From contig NC_061795.1 in the NCBI RefSeq assembly GCF_021462225.1, positions 3,363,001 through 3,427,000 of the forward strand: a DNA stretch of 64,000 nucleotides. Reading direction: 5' to 3'. Below are positions 33,481 through 44,405 of this stretch, piece by piece (positions within the stretch are counted from its first letter, which is position 1; each line of letters starts with the position of its first letter). The notes beneath the pieces were generated by a model that worked only from the letters and a program-made list of their open reading frames with translations, did no database searches and was not told where the DNA came from. Source of the DNA: Girardinichthys multiradiatus. Lineage: Eukaryota; Chordata; Actinopteri; Cyprinodontiformes; Goodeidae. A program made the position numbers and the translations under genes.

Positions 33481-36439
33481 TTTCACAATTTCAAACACAA
33501 ATTAGGACATCATGAACACATCTGTTTGGGCTGCCTCAATTCTATCTGCTATTTGAGGTTGACTACAGTGCCAGTGATGTATTTGTAATTGTAAGTGGAT
33601 TCTTCAAATGAAAATGGATGCATAATTTAAGTAAATGTACCAACAGCAGAAGCTGCAAATTGAAGCCAATGTATTTCTTTCCTACAGATCGAACCAGGAA
33701 ATAAATGATTCCTGAAGTGTTCTCTCGCTTTAGTAAATAAAAAAGTCTGGCTTTAAAAGTAACTTTTTCAACAGCTGCTGTCTGCAATGAGGGTGAATGC
33801 ATTAAAACACACAAAAAATGTCTGACTACAAGGGATTCTGTCTTCCCACAGAAGAGGGGACCTTATGTTAATCATGTGGGGCTTAATATCACAGCCACAG
33901 CCTAAGACCTTTCCCTCTGCTCTTAGTAACTATTAGATTCCAGCTTTGCTTTGCAGGGCTTCACCAGCTGAGCACTTGACAGCAGCATCAATGCACCCAG
34001 AGTGTATGAATACACAGTTTGGATTCATGCCAGGAGCGTTCTGTCTCTTTCCTGAGCTAATCTTGGCTTCGATGATAAGCATGCTGTAAGTACCGTATCG
34101 TCCATTCCTTAGCTCTTTCAGCCAGGCAGGAAGTAAGTTGGGAACTCAGTCGGTCAGATGCTCTGCTGACATTAAGATTTCTCTCCACAGCAGCTGAGCA
34201 CAAACAAAAGCTCACATCTCGCTGTCATTGAAGATGGCTTCATTCTTCTTGCAACCCTGTTTTTCAACAAGACCCTAGCTGCCCAGGCACTCACAATCAG
34301 GACCACCTCAGAAAATCAACATTGCAAGGCTCTGGGGACTGGAAAGTAGAGCTGAGAGGCAGAGTGACAATTATTTCTGGCATTTGTCTAACCTTTCACA
34401 AATAAATTAAGTGAGCGACTGTCGGGGCTACCTGTGCAGATGCTGTTGCAATCATCTGTGTCCCTTAGCCAAAGCTGCGCTGTATCTCACACTGAGAAAT
34501 GACCCATAAAACACAGGCAAATTAAATGTTTGGTTCATTTTTAAAAGCTAAAGATAAGAAAGAAGGAGATGCACCAACCCTGCTTTTTTGCCCTATATCG
34601 ATTTCTGACTTCCTTTTTTTTATTTTGAGGAATTGAGATTTTTTCTTCTTAGGGCTAAAACATAAAAAAACAAACCTAAATATGGAATAAATAATTTGCT
34701 GCAGGTTTGTTAACATAGGGACAGCAGTATTTGTGTCCAATAAAAAAAGGAAGGATTACAAGATAATCTTTAATTATCCATCTAAATTAGGAGAAGGGAA
34801 CATATATCCAGCCCATAGCAGGGACAAGATTAGACAAAAGGGAAAAAATAACATTCCCCATTTCTTTGGATTTTACAAATAGGGAACAGAGTAGAAAAAA
34901 ATACAATACAAAACTGTGAATGCTCCACACAGAAAAAAAGAAAAAGCAACAATAAACTGTATTAAAAGCATTTTTTGATGGGTATGATAAAATACAAAAA
35001 TATACAATAACGGAAATTAAGACACTAAAATACAATGAAACCATACATGGCTAATTAGGCAATTAGCCATGTATGTAAGGAATTAAAAAAGCTTCCTCTG
35101 ACTTAGAAACTGAAATAGCTCTTCACCACCGACAACACTACGACAGAGAACAAATTTGAGCATCTTTAGCAACTAAAGATTAGCCAGTGATGGTATTCTA
35201 ACAGTGCTCACATATTGTTAATTTCTTTTCTGTCACTGTGTAAAAGTATCTTTTTCCTCCATGTATACAAAATGCTTCCAGATACGCAATTTAAAAGAGG
35301 CGGAGAGTTCGTTAGTGCCTTTCTAACAGTTGTTGACCACCCCAGTATGTAGCGGCCGACTCTGTTAACCCAACAGAGAAACTCAAGAACTACGTCCTTT
35401 CTTATGTGAAAAAATAAGAACTAAAGTCTATTTTTAACACAGGAAGATCACTGTTAGCTTATCACCTCCTGCTTCCCTTTCCTCTCTAAATAATCCTCAG
35501 TTTAAGGTTTATAAAACAGAGTTAGCATAGAAATGAGTCTGCTTGACCAACTGATCTGTATTTATCCTAAACAAGGACAATATGAGAGGTATCTACTGCA
35601 GGTAAGATATTCACCGCAGGCAATATACTTAGTGTTTTTTACACAGAACTTCACTTCAAAGATCATGAACTATTCTCTTAAGATAAAAAAAGATTTTAAA
35701 GTGAATTAGACTTGAGCTTCAATCCTAAACATATCCCTTAGCTGCGAGAAGACAACAAAATTAAGCCTGGCAGTGAAGCGTGAAGGAGAGCTTCATGTTC
35801 TACACGAGTATCCTTCTATCCTTTGGAAAAGAATTACTTATTTAAATTTCTTGAATATAGATAAAATGTGACTGTATGAGTCATTTTATTGAAGGGTCTT
35901 GTCATTTTTCTTAGCAGTGAGAAAAGAAATATGGCAGGCCTTTAGTTAGTTGAGGCCAGGCTGCTGTCTCCTTCTCATAGCCGGAACTGGAATCTGCTGC
36001 TCAGTGAGGTGTAACTAGTATGTCCAAGTATGGCAAAACGAGCACTCGGATACAGTAATTGTTTCTGTGCTCTGTGATTGTGTGTCCACTGCCCTGAGTT
36101 AGTTTCTTTCAAGAGTACTAATTGAATGTTAATACATGTGTTGATAGGGTTCCATTATTCAAATTCATATCAAATAGTATTGAAAATCTAATACTTTTGG
36201 GATGCAGCCTAAAAAGATATATAACTAAAATGGTATTTATTTTTGCAGGGAAAAGGAACAAACTTAAAATAAAAGATTCACATATGTTTTTGAAGTTGTT
36301 TGAAAAATGGACATGAAGCTTAAAAAGCCATTGTTAATAGGAGTTGCTTGAATTATGATGTGATTAAGAGATCATGCCTGGGGGGCCTGTCTTGTTTTGT
36401 TATTCTCACCACCAAGAGGGCCAGTTCTAAGCCTGTATT
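33481..36439. other. Noncoding, with a candidate conserved block
   Basis: About 33840-34480 is GC-richer single-copy-looking sequence. The remainder is AT-rich without recognisable elements; 34600-35040 holds A-rich low-complexity stretches. Confidence 0.4.
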
Positions 36440-36795
36440 GTTGAAACAGTCACTTGAGGCACTATTGTCTCACAGAAGGACGATTTTGGGTTCAAAACCC
36501 TTCTAGAGCCTTCCTGTGATTGGAGTTTGCATGTTGCCTGTGGATGTGTCTTCTTTTTTTTTCCCGGATCATCTTGTTTCCTTCCACTGTTCATCAACAT
36601 ACATGTTGGACTAACTGGACATTCTAAATTGCCCTTAGGTGTAAGTGTATATGTGCATTGTTATCTGGTTCTGTGATGGACTGGTGATGTGTCCATGGTT
36701 TATCTCACCTCTTACCCATTGATTGCTGGACACAGGCACCACCCCCACTGTGGCACTGAGGGTTAAGAAGGGTATGGAAATTGATGGATAATTAA
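36440..36795 (+). mobile_element. SINE (type A), old copy
   Basis: The order of blocks matches the SINE at 19641: GGGTTCAAAACCC in place of the B box, GGAGTTTGCATGTTGCC, CTAAATTGCCCTTAGGTG, GATGGACTGGTGATGTGTCC and ACAGGCACCACC. Divergence is high and the target duplication is not evident. Confidence 0.75.
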
Positions 36796-37059
36796 TAGAC
36801 TTAGACTGATTAAAGATGGAGCATTCAGCATTTTGTGGCTAAACTCTGTTTTTGTAAAGCTTTGGCCTACCAACTCCAGGTTAGGTCGAGTAAGAGTTGT
36901 TTATTTTTTATAGACCAGTGGTCCTTGAACATGCTATAACAAGTACCGCCTCAATAATTACCTTTCCTATGTGCCACCATCTTGACAAACATTTTAACAC
37001 CAACAAAATGTTGACTTTTTCAGCTGTTCTCTTTTTTTTATTTTTATGAGAAAAGACAA

Positions 37060-37640
37060 GTCCCAGCCTCTACCTGTCAGTGGATCACCAGCTTCTTGAC
37101 TGATCGGCAGCAGCAGATTAGGCTGGGGAGCATCTTCTCCTGCACAAGAACCATCAGCACCGGTACCCCCCAGGGGTGTGTTCTCTCCGCACTCCTCTTC
37201 TCTATGTACACAAATGACTTCACCTTAAAGGAACTATTGAAAGGAACTATTGAAGTTAGCAGATTATACCACTTTCATTGATCTGATCCAGCACAATGAC
37301 AAGTCTGCATAGAGACAGGAGGTGGATCGGCTGGTTCACTGGTGCAGTCAGAACCACCTGGAGCTTAACCCAGTCAAGACTGTAGGGATAACGGTGAACT
37401 TCCTGATAACAACCCCCATACTGCCTACACTCACCATCCACAACACCACCATGTCTACTGTGGATCACTTCCAGTTCCTAGGAACCACCCTTTCTCGGAT
37501 CCACACATCCTGGGCACAAACTGTTTAGACTTTTACCTTCATGTCAGCGATTCAGAGCGCTATTTGCTAAAACTGGCTGCCAGAGACACAGTTTCTTCTC
37601 TCAGGCTGTCTCTCTTATGAACACATCGAACACCTTACAG
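37060..37640 (+). mobile_element. CR1-group LINE fragment (Rex1- or L2-like)
   Basis: An open stretch at 37096-37281 reads TGTPQGCVLSALLFSMYTND, the RT motif B region. At 37322-37528 another reads DRLVHWCSQNHLELNPVKT and then HFQFLGTTLS. The FADD motif between them has been lost: 37256-37320 is scrambled. Later, GGGCACAAACTGTTTAGAC and TCTCTCAGGCTGTCTC resemble the 3' part of the same kind of LINE after an internal deletion. No tail or target duplication was located. It is a different family from the L2 copies at 23645 and 39340. Confidence 0.7.
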
Positions 37641-38972
37641 CCTGAGTATTCAGCTACTTTGCTTGGAAACAAAATAAAACAAAACACATACACATACATG
37701 TACACACTGTTCCCTTTAAACTTATTTTATTTTCTCTAAAATTTAAATATTTATACTTCATGTCTGTACACTCTCAGCGCTTAAAACCAAAGTCAAATTC
37801 CTTGTTTGTGCACACAGTCTTGGCCAATAAAGCTAACTGTGATATTTTCAAAAAGCGCCAACATTTCCAAATCTATCATGTTTCATGACAGAGGCTTAAA
37901 CTACAAAAGGATGTATTTACTAGTTGGAACCGGATTGGTCCAATGTACCCCTTGCGCATACTTTCTTCGGGCTCCAAGGAACGTTGAGCGAACATATGTT
38001 GCATCATTTGAATGACAGTAATGTAGTTAATTAATGTAACTTTTACCTTAATGCGTAATGTTTCAGATACGTTCTGAACAGCACAACTTAACCCCCCCAC
38101 CCCAACTGCCCACAATTTTAAAAAAATCCTATAGGAAACCCTGATCTAGTATAATTCTTATACTAGACAGGCTCCTGACCAGGTTCCTAAGCAGTCATTC
38201 CCTTCAAACATCCAAGTCTATTGGACAGACTCATTTTGCCTCCTTATTTCTTAAGGGTGACCCAGGAAGGTCATGAAGACAACAGGCCTGACTCCTTTGC
38301 GTAGAGAGAGGTAAAAAGCTGGTCTGCAAACCTGCCCTGCTGGCTGGGAGTATGAGCTCCGGGAGGCCAGAGCAGACGTTTATATAGACATGAGGCAGAA
38401 AAACTTGGTGTAACTCTGCTGATTTGGAAATGGATAAGAACAGATGTAAGAGAGAGGCTTCAAACTCTTTCCTCTGTCCACCCCTCCTAAATATGATAAC
38501 AATCAGATAAAAGTGGAAATGATTTCATACAATGTTTCACAAAAATCAAAATAAATCTCATAAATTAACAAGATCAGTGGTTCTTCATTAGGTCAGACCC
38601 TTTGATACCTGTCAGTGCAAATAATTTTTTTAATTCCTTATATTTGAGTTAAGATTGGGGTTTTTTTGTTCAAATGTTTAATAAGTAAATATATATTAGT
38701 TTGATTTTTAACTAATATACACTTTGATTCAATAGGAAGCTCATTTTCATTTTTCTCAGTATTTGGAAGAACTGAAGCCAGCACTGGTAGAATATTTTTG
38801 ATAAAGTACTGAAATAGATTAGACTCCTGGGCTTGTTAAATGTACAATAATTAATTTTTTAGTGGGAAAGGAAAGAATACAAATTATTCTGGTAAATAGA
38901 TTATTTTATTAATGATAAAATACATGAGAGGGATTTACTAATTAGCTATACGGAAGTATACTTTAATACACT
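37641..38972. other. Noncoding, AT-rich
   Basis: No gene is seen. 37830-38150 may be the far end of a nested hAT-like element (see findings). Confidence 0.4.
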
Positions 38973-39119
38973 ACATCTTGAAAGCCTGCGATGGACTGGC
39001 GAACTGTCCAGGTTGTACCCCGCCTCTCGCTCACAGACTGCTGGAGATAGGCACCAGCTTCCCTGCGACCCACTATGGAAGAAGCGGCAGAAAATGACTG
39101 ACTGACATCCTGAAAGCCT
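38973..39119 (+). mobile_element. SINE (type A), 5' truncated
   Basis: The insert 38988-39104 is the last 117 bp of the type A SINE, from GATGGACTGGCGAACTGTCC to AATGACTGACTGAC. It is flanked by a 15-bp duplication with one mismatch, ACATCTTGAAAGCCT at 38973-38987 and ACATCCTGAAAGCCT at 39105-39119. This shows LINE-type retrotransposition. Confidence 0.88.
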
Positions 39120-39343
39120 ATAATCTCCTTTTAGAGGCCTTCTAGAATTGCGCCTCTCAAGGTGGCAGCCGGTTGGAGTGGCTCTGTTACTTTTCATTCT
39201 GATTAATTCTTTTTAAGAACTCAAACTCCTCTTGTGGTGGATAAAAATATATATTTTTGGACAATTACCCTCTCCAGTATCGTATGCTATCCAGCTGGAA
39301 GGATTTTTGCTGATACTTTTTTCACTTTTGGACATTTGTTCTG

Positions 39344-40310
39344 ATGCGTCACCATGGCAAAGGGGTGGTTTTTTACAACCGGGAGCAGCTGATTAATATC
39401 TCGAAAGCTCAAATAATATTTCAACTACAACCCCAAATCCCTGATGAGTTGAAAAGGAGGCACCATGGATGTAGAGAAGGAGCAAAGAGAAGAGAGAGGA
39501 GGAAATTCAAACAATCTCTTCTATCGTTTATGATAGGCAATGTAAGATCGTTGAGTTGATGAACTCCAAGCACTAAAAAGGAACCAGCTAGAGTATCGGG
39601 AATGCAGTATTATGTGTTTTACTGAGACATGGCTGCAGGATGATATCCCCAACTCCAGTGTCTCTCTGCAAGGCTTTCTGACCATACGAGCACAGAAATT
39701 TAAAGAGGAGCGGCAAACGTAAAGGAGGTGTACTAGCAGTACTTAAACACGTACGTAAACAACAGATGGTGTCATGCAGGACATGCTACTGTGAAGTGTC
39801 ATCTCTGAAGTCCAGATATTTAACTGTTAGCGGTAAGATGTTGTCAATATTATTTACCCAAAGAGTTGACCAGAGTTATTTTGGCAACGGTTTACGTACC
39901 ACCTTTAGCTGTTGCCGACACTGCATGTGATGCCATAAGCTTAGTTGTTGCTAAGCTACAGATACAACAACCCAATGCGTTTGTGGCAATATCTGGGGAT
40001 TTTAACCATGCTTCACTCTCTGCTACACTTCCAACGTTGTAACAGTTTGTCAGCTGCTCTACAAGAGTAAACAAAATGTTGGATTTGTTTTATGCAAATG
40101 TCAAGGACTCAAACATCTCTACAGCAAGACCTCCTCTGGGCAAATCAGATCACAATCTTTTTTTCTCTGCTCGAAATATAAGCCCCTTGTTCAAAGGCAA
40201 CCTGTAATAAAAGAGGACTGTGAGAAAATGGTCACAGGAAGCTGAAGAAGCCCTGCGAGGTTGCTTTGAGGCTACAGACTGGGATGCACTGTGACAGCCA
40301 AATGGAGAGG
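39344..40310 (+). pseudogene. L2 ORF2 start and endonuclease domain (copy 2)
   Basis: The 71-codon frame at 39344-39559 reads from a genuine ATG: NREQLINISKAQI, then a basic stretch RRHHGCREGAKRRERRKFK, then MIGNVRSLS. This is the usual opening of fish L2 ORF2 just before the endonuclease. A small deletion then breaks the frame. CFTETWLQDD near 39620 keeps the E and W of the endonuclease. AISGDFNHASLSATL near 39990 keeps GDFN, followed by a stop where copy 1 has F. LDLFYANVKDS and LGKSDHNL follow. The domain is recognisable to about 40165 but has several breaks. Confidence 0.8.
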
Positions 40311-40521
40311 ACATCAATGCCATGACTGAGTGTGTAACTGACAATATAAACTTCTGTGTGGATAACATCATCCCCACCAGAACCGTGAGATGCTTCCCCA
40401 ATAACAAACCCTGGATCACCAGTGACCAGAAGGACCTGCTTAATGAGAAAAAAAGAGGGTTCAGAGAGGGGATGAGCAATTATTGAGGAGTGTATAATAG
40501 CAACTTAAAGCCAAGATTAGA

Positions 40522-40878
40522 GTGAGGAATGATGTGTGCAAGAAGAAGCTGGAGAACAAGCTCCAGCAAAACAATATCAGAGATGTGTTGTCAGGGATGA
40601 AGAAGATCACAGGCTTCAAGCAGAAAGAAGATCGGACTGATGGAGGTCTGGACACGGCCAATAAACTGAAGACATTCTTCAATAGGTTCAGTTCCAAAAT
40701 AATCTCAGCATCCTCCTCTCCTGCTCACAGCCAAACAGACATCCCATCCTCCTTTGACCAACAGCTTTCCTCTCACATCTTAAATGTTCTATCTTCCACC
40801 TTGGCCATGGACCCTTCTGCTTCTACATGTTTGCCTTCAACCAAATCTGAAGATGCTGATGCTCCCTTTGCCAGATAG
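40522..40878 (+). pseudogene. L2 linker region up to deletion junction (copy 2)
   Basis: This 118-codon frame covers the segment between endonuclease and RT. KKLENKLQQNNIRDVLSGMK is followed by GFKQKEDRTDGGLDTANKLK and a serine/proline-rich stretch, then SEDADAPFAR and a stop. The stop arises at the deletion junction, where the RT finger motifs present in copy 1 at 25043-25328 have been removed. The removed length is about 286 bp, not a multiple of three, so the frame shifts here. Confidence 0.82.
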
Positions 40879-41260
40879 ACTCCTGCTGGCCTATCTGAAT
40901 AAGCAAACAATAAACTATCAGGACCCCCTTCAGTTTGCTTATCGCTGTGGGGTTGGAGTTGAAGATGCCATCATACATCTGCTTCAACAAACCCACTGTC
41001 ATCTGGACAAAGCCAGCAGCACTATGAGGATCATGTTCTTTGATTTCTCCAGTGCATTTAATACAATCCAACCTGATTTGCTTTGTCAGAAACTCCAGAA
41101 GACTCAGGTGGAGGCCTCAACAATCTCCTGGATCAAAGACTACATGACAAACAGACCACAGTTTGTGAGACTGAAGGGTTGTGAGTCTAACCAGGTAGTC
41201 AGCAGCACAGGAGCACCACAGGGGACTGTACTCTACAGTCTCCTGTGGATTCTACAGTAG
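40860..41260 (+). pseudogene. L2 RT, motif A region (copy 2)
   Basis: After the junction the shifted frame reads RLLLAYLNKQTINYQDPLQF, then AYRCGVGVEDAIIHLLQQTH, then MFFDFSSAFNTI, which is RT motif A with its catalytic aspartate, and STGAPQGTVLYS, motif B. The frame ends at 41260. The motif C segment (YSDD in copy 1) has been lost in a second deletion. The ATG at 40784 belongs to another frame and is not the true start. Confidence 0.82.
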
Positions 41261-41275
41261 TACTATTCTACAGTT

Positions 41276-41863
41276 GTGGGGTGGATCAGAGATGGACAAG
41301 AAGCTGATTACAGGAAGGTGGTGGACCGCTTTGTGGCATGGTGGGGAAACAATCATCTAATCTTGAACGTGACTAAAACAAAGGAGATGACTGTAGATTT
41401 TAAGAGAAACAGGAATAGGTCAAACAACATTTCCATCATGGGAGAAGAGGTGGAAGTGGTGGAGGAGTATAAATACCTCGGTGTTCACCTGGACAACAGA
41501 CTGGAGTGGAGATGCAACTGTGAAGCCGTCTACAAGAAGGGACAGAGCAGAAAGTACTTCTTGAGGAAGCTTAGGTCATTCGGTGTTTGCAGCAAGATGC
41601 TGCATATCTTCTTTAAGTCTGCTGTAGAGAGTCTGATCTCTTCTGCCATCATCTGCTGGGGAAGCAGCATCAGAGCCAGGGACTTAAAAAAGCTCAACAA
41701 GCTGATAAAGAAGGCTGGCTCTGTTCTGGGGACTCCTCTGGAACCTCTGGAGATCATTGAACAAAGAAGGATTCTTCATAAAATGAAGAACATTATGGAT
41801 AACTCTGAGCATCCTCTCTATGAGAGTGTCTTCAGTCAGAGGCTTCTTCAGATCTGCTGTTAG
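41276..41863 (+). pseudogene. L2 RT, C-terminal region (copy 2)
   Basis: A 195-codon uninterrupted frame, the best preserved piece of L2 thumb and C-terminus in the window. It reads GWIRDGQEADYRKVVDRFVA, WWGNNHLILNVTKTKEMTVD, VEEYKYLGVHLDNRLEW, KGQSRKYFLRKLRSFGVC, AIICWGSSIRARDLKKLNKL and EQRRILHKMKNIMDN. These fit the segment after motif C in L2 elements. No catalytic residue lies here. The frame ends at TAG 41861-41863 near the normal end of ORF2, followed by about 140 bp of 3' UTR and the tail. Confidence 0.85.
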
Positions 41864-42302
41864 ACAGACTGCTACAGGAGATCCTTCCTGCCAACAGCCA
41901 TCAGCATCCACAACGGCTCTTTGAAGAAACCTGCATAAAATGAGCTACAACGATTATTTTCCCTTTGGGATAAATAAAGTTCTTTTGAATTGAATTTGAA
42001 TTGAATTGTGCTTGGTTCTCATGTTCTCATGTGGGGAAGTGCTGTATGTTGTTGTGACTTTGGCTCTTGTTTTGCCACATATCCTGTTCAACTTAAATTT
42101 CGAATTTACCATTACGTAAAAGCCTAGTAAATGTAGATCAGTCCTTTGTTAAACCTCCAATGTCTTCAGCTCATGTCCAACATCTATATGCTGGTTACGT
42201 TGTTTTTTTCATACTTTTTGCTGTTTGATAGGTATTAGACACAAAAATATGCTTGATTTATATTGGGAAACATCACATTTGGCTTTCCATGAACTATTTT
42301 AA

Positions 42303-42553
42303 ATGGTAATGAATGGTAAATGGACTGAACTTATATAACGCCTTTCCAGTCATACAGACCACTCAAAGCGCTTTACACTAGAGCCACATTCACCCAATCG
42401 CACTCACACATTCATACACCGATACGCAGATCGGTAGGCAACTTGAGGTTAAGGTGCCTTGCTCAGGGGCACATCAAGGAGGAAGCTGGAATCGAACCCA
42501 AAACCTTCTGAATGCAAGACGACTAGTCTTCCTACTGAGCCACAGTCGCCTTA
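42303..42553 (-). mobile_element. tRNA-derived SINE (type B)
   Basis: Read on the minus strand from 42553, the head contains GGCTCAGTAGG (A box) and GGGTTCGATTCC (exact B box), then a body with GAGCAAGGCACC and AAGCGCTTTGAGTGGTC. It ends in CCATTTACCATTC-like repeats near 42310. The tRNA-like head resembles GCTCAG-type tRNAs, but no mature tRNA fold is kept. Diverged relatives lie at 8753-8889 and probably 49268-49490. Confidence 0.82.
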
Positions 42554-43411
42554 CAGCATTTAATCTGTACATTAAAAAGGAAAAAAAACAAAGATTATGC
42601 AGTGTATTGGGGTCCTGAAACAGGATGAGTATTTAAGGCGCTAGGAGAAAGAATAGGCTGTAGGAACCTGACAGCAGTGTATAAACCATGCTGAACTGAT
42701 AGATGGGAATATTATAGAACCATGCACAGCATAATTCTGGGAGCTATTTTGAGTTGGATGTGGGTTGTGGGTCGGCCCTGTCTTCTCTTCTGTCTCACTC
42801 CAGATTTTCCTTGTCACACATCTCTGAGTCAGAGAGCGACAATTACAATATAAACTGTATTATCTGTAAAGTCAGAAATCTCCTTCTGCTAAACTTTGGG
42901 TACACGACCAGGACAATGAGGGGACAATGTTGTACAGTACGTTTGTGTCTGGACGCTGGTTAAGCATCCTGCGTTTTACAAAAATAAGAATAGTCTCCAA
43001 CACTATGCACAGATACAGTCTACGGTCGAATCATGCTCATCTTTTCATCTGTCGGCGAGAGTGAATTCATTCTGGGAAAGGGGAGGTTTCAGCACGCGCT
43101 CTGGTAACAAGCAGACGCTCATAGTGTGAGTCTCGCCCCACAGTGACCCCTAATGAGCCAGCAGCCTCCTTCCAGAGGCAGCCAGGGCTGCTGCACTTGT
43201 AATGAGTTGCTGTTTTGCTACAGGCCTTTCAGATGAGCCATGGAGTTGTCATCCACACTGCAGGACATGAGAAGCTCTGGCAGATGATGAAATTCTGTGG
43301 CGATTTTAAGGACATTGTCCGCATTCAGAGATGCCACAATCTTACAGTTTGACGTCAACACATCATGTGACACCTAGTTTTTTTTTTTCCATAAAAAATA
43401 TAGGAAATTTA
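42554..43411. other. Noncoding, with a GC-richer block
   Basis: No gene is seen. About 42990-43370 looks single-copy and could be a conserved noncoding element. Confidence 0.4.
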
Positions 43412-44405
43412 TTACCTTGCAAAAGTTTTCATACCCTGGAACATTTGTACCTTTTTTCATATTACAACCAAAAAAAACTGTGTATTTCATACTATTTTAT
43501 GTTATAGACCCATACAATTTACAGCATAACTAAAGTGAAAGGAAAATTATGGTTTTTGAAAACAAAAATCTCAAACGTTTGTAATGCATACTATGCAACT
43601 AACTGCCTTAAGAAGTCACCCACTTAAATAGAGCGGAGAGGGGACAATTAACCAGCGAATTGGAGATCCTAGGTAACTTCGGAGGAGTTGCAAAGATCCA
43701 CAACTCAGGCGAGAAAACCTATTTGTCTTCCACTGGCCTCTTTTGACAAAGACAATATTATAGAAGAAAACCATTTTTGAAAGAAAGTCAAAAGAAACTT
43801 AGTTTACAGTTTGCCACACACTGTGTAGAGGACACAGAAAACAGGATGAACCATGATGTGACAGCCTCATTCTGTGGGGAATGCTTTTTTCAGATGGGAA
43901 TAGGAAGCTGAAGAGGGCAGTCTTGACAGAGAATACCTGTTAAAGGTTCCAAAAAACTTGAGGCTGGGGAAATGGTTCACCTTTCAGCAGGACAACAACC
44001 CTAAACATGCAGCCAGATTATTTGTGTGTGAGAATGGCCCAGTCAAAGTCCAGACCTAAATATAAAATTAGAATTTGTGGCAATGGTTGATGGTCTCCAA
44101 CCAGTCTGACTAACTTGGACTACTCTGTAAAGAAAAATTTAGATTTCATTCACTAGATGTAAAGCTGGTAACGACATACCCAAATAACACTGCAGCTGTA
44201 ACTGCAGCAAAAGGTGGTTCTATAAAGTACTGATTTATGGGGGTTGTGTATGACTGCATGCCACACTTTTTTGATTTTTCTTTGATGAAAAAAATTAAAA
44301 ACCATGTTAACAATGTTTGCTACTTTGTTTTGTTCTATAAATATGTGGTAATGTGAAAAAATGTGAGAAAGTTCAAGGCAAGTGAAGACTTTTGCAAGGC
44401 AGTGT
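43412..44405 (+). mobile_element. Tc1-like transposon, internally deleted
   Basis: Inverted terminal sequences are ACCTTGCAAAAGTTTTCATA near 43412 and, inverted, GAAGACTTTTGCAAGGCAGT ending near 44403. CATATTACAACCAAAAAAAA near 43458 is the inner repeat. Transposase traces include CAGGACAACAACCCTAAACA near 43989 (DN motif altered) and GAATGGCCCAGTCAAAGTCC near 44031. At about 1 kb it has lost some 600 bp compared with usual Tc1 size. Confidence 0.82.

Larger units (their letters stand above)
39340..42006 (+). mobile_element. L2-clade LINE, copy 2 (internally deleted)
   Basis: The same family as copy 1, with a longer 5' end. Order: N-terminal segment, endonuclease, linker, a ~286-bp deletion within RT, motif A, a second deletion over motif C, C-terminal region and a tail of AATTGAATTTGAATTGAATTG. 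Length is about 2.67 kb. It cannot encode reverse transcriptase. Its first deletion junction is the same as in both 337-bp units of copy 1. Confidence 0.88.

Noticed and set aside
42490..42553. tRNA gene on the minus strand
   Set aside because: A and B boxes are present but the acceptor and anticodon stems do not fold. It is the head of a SINE.
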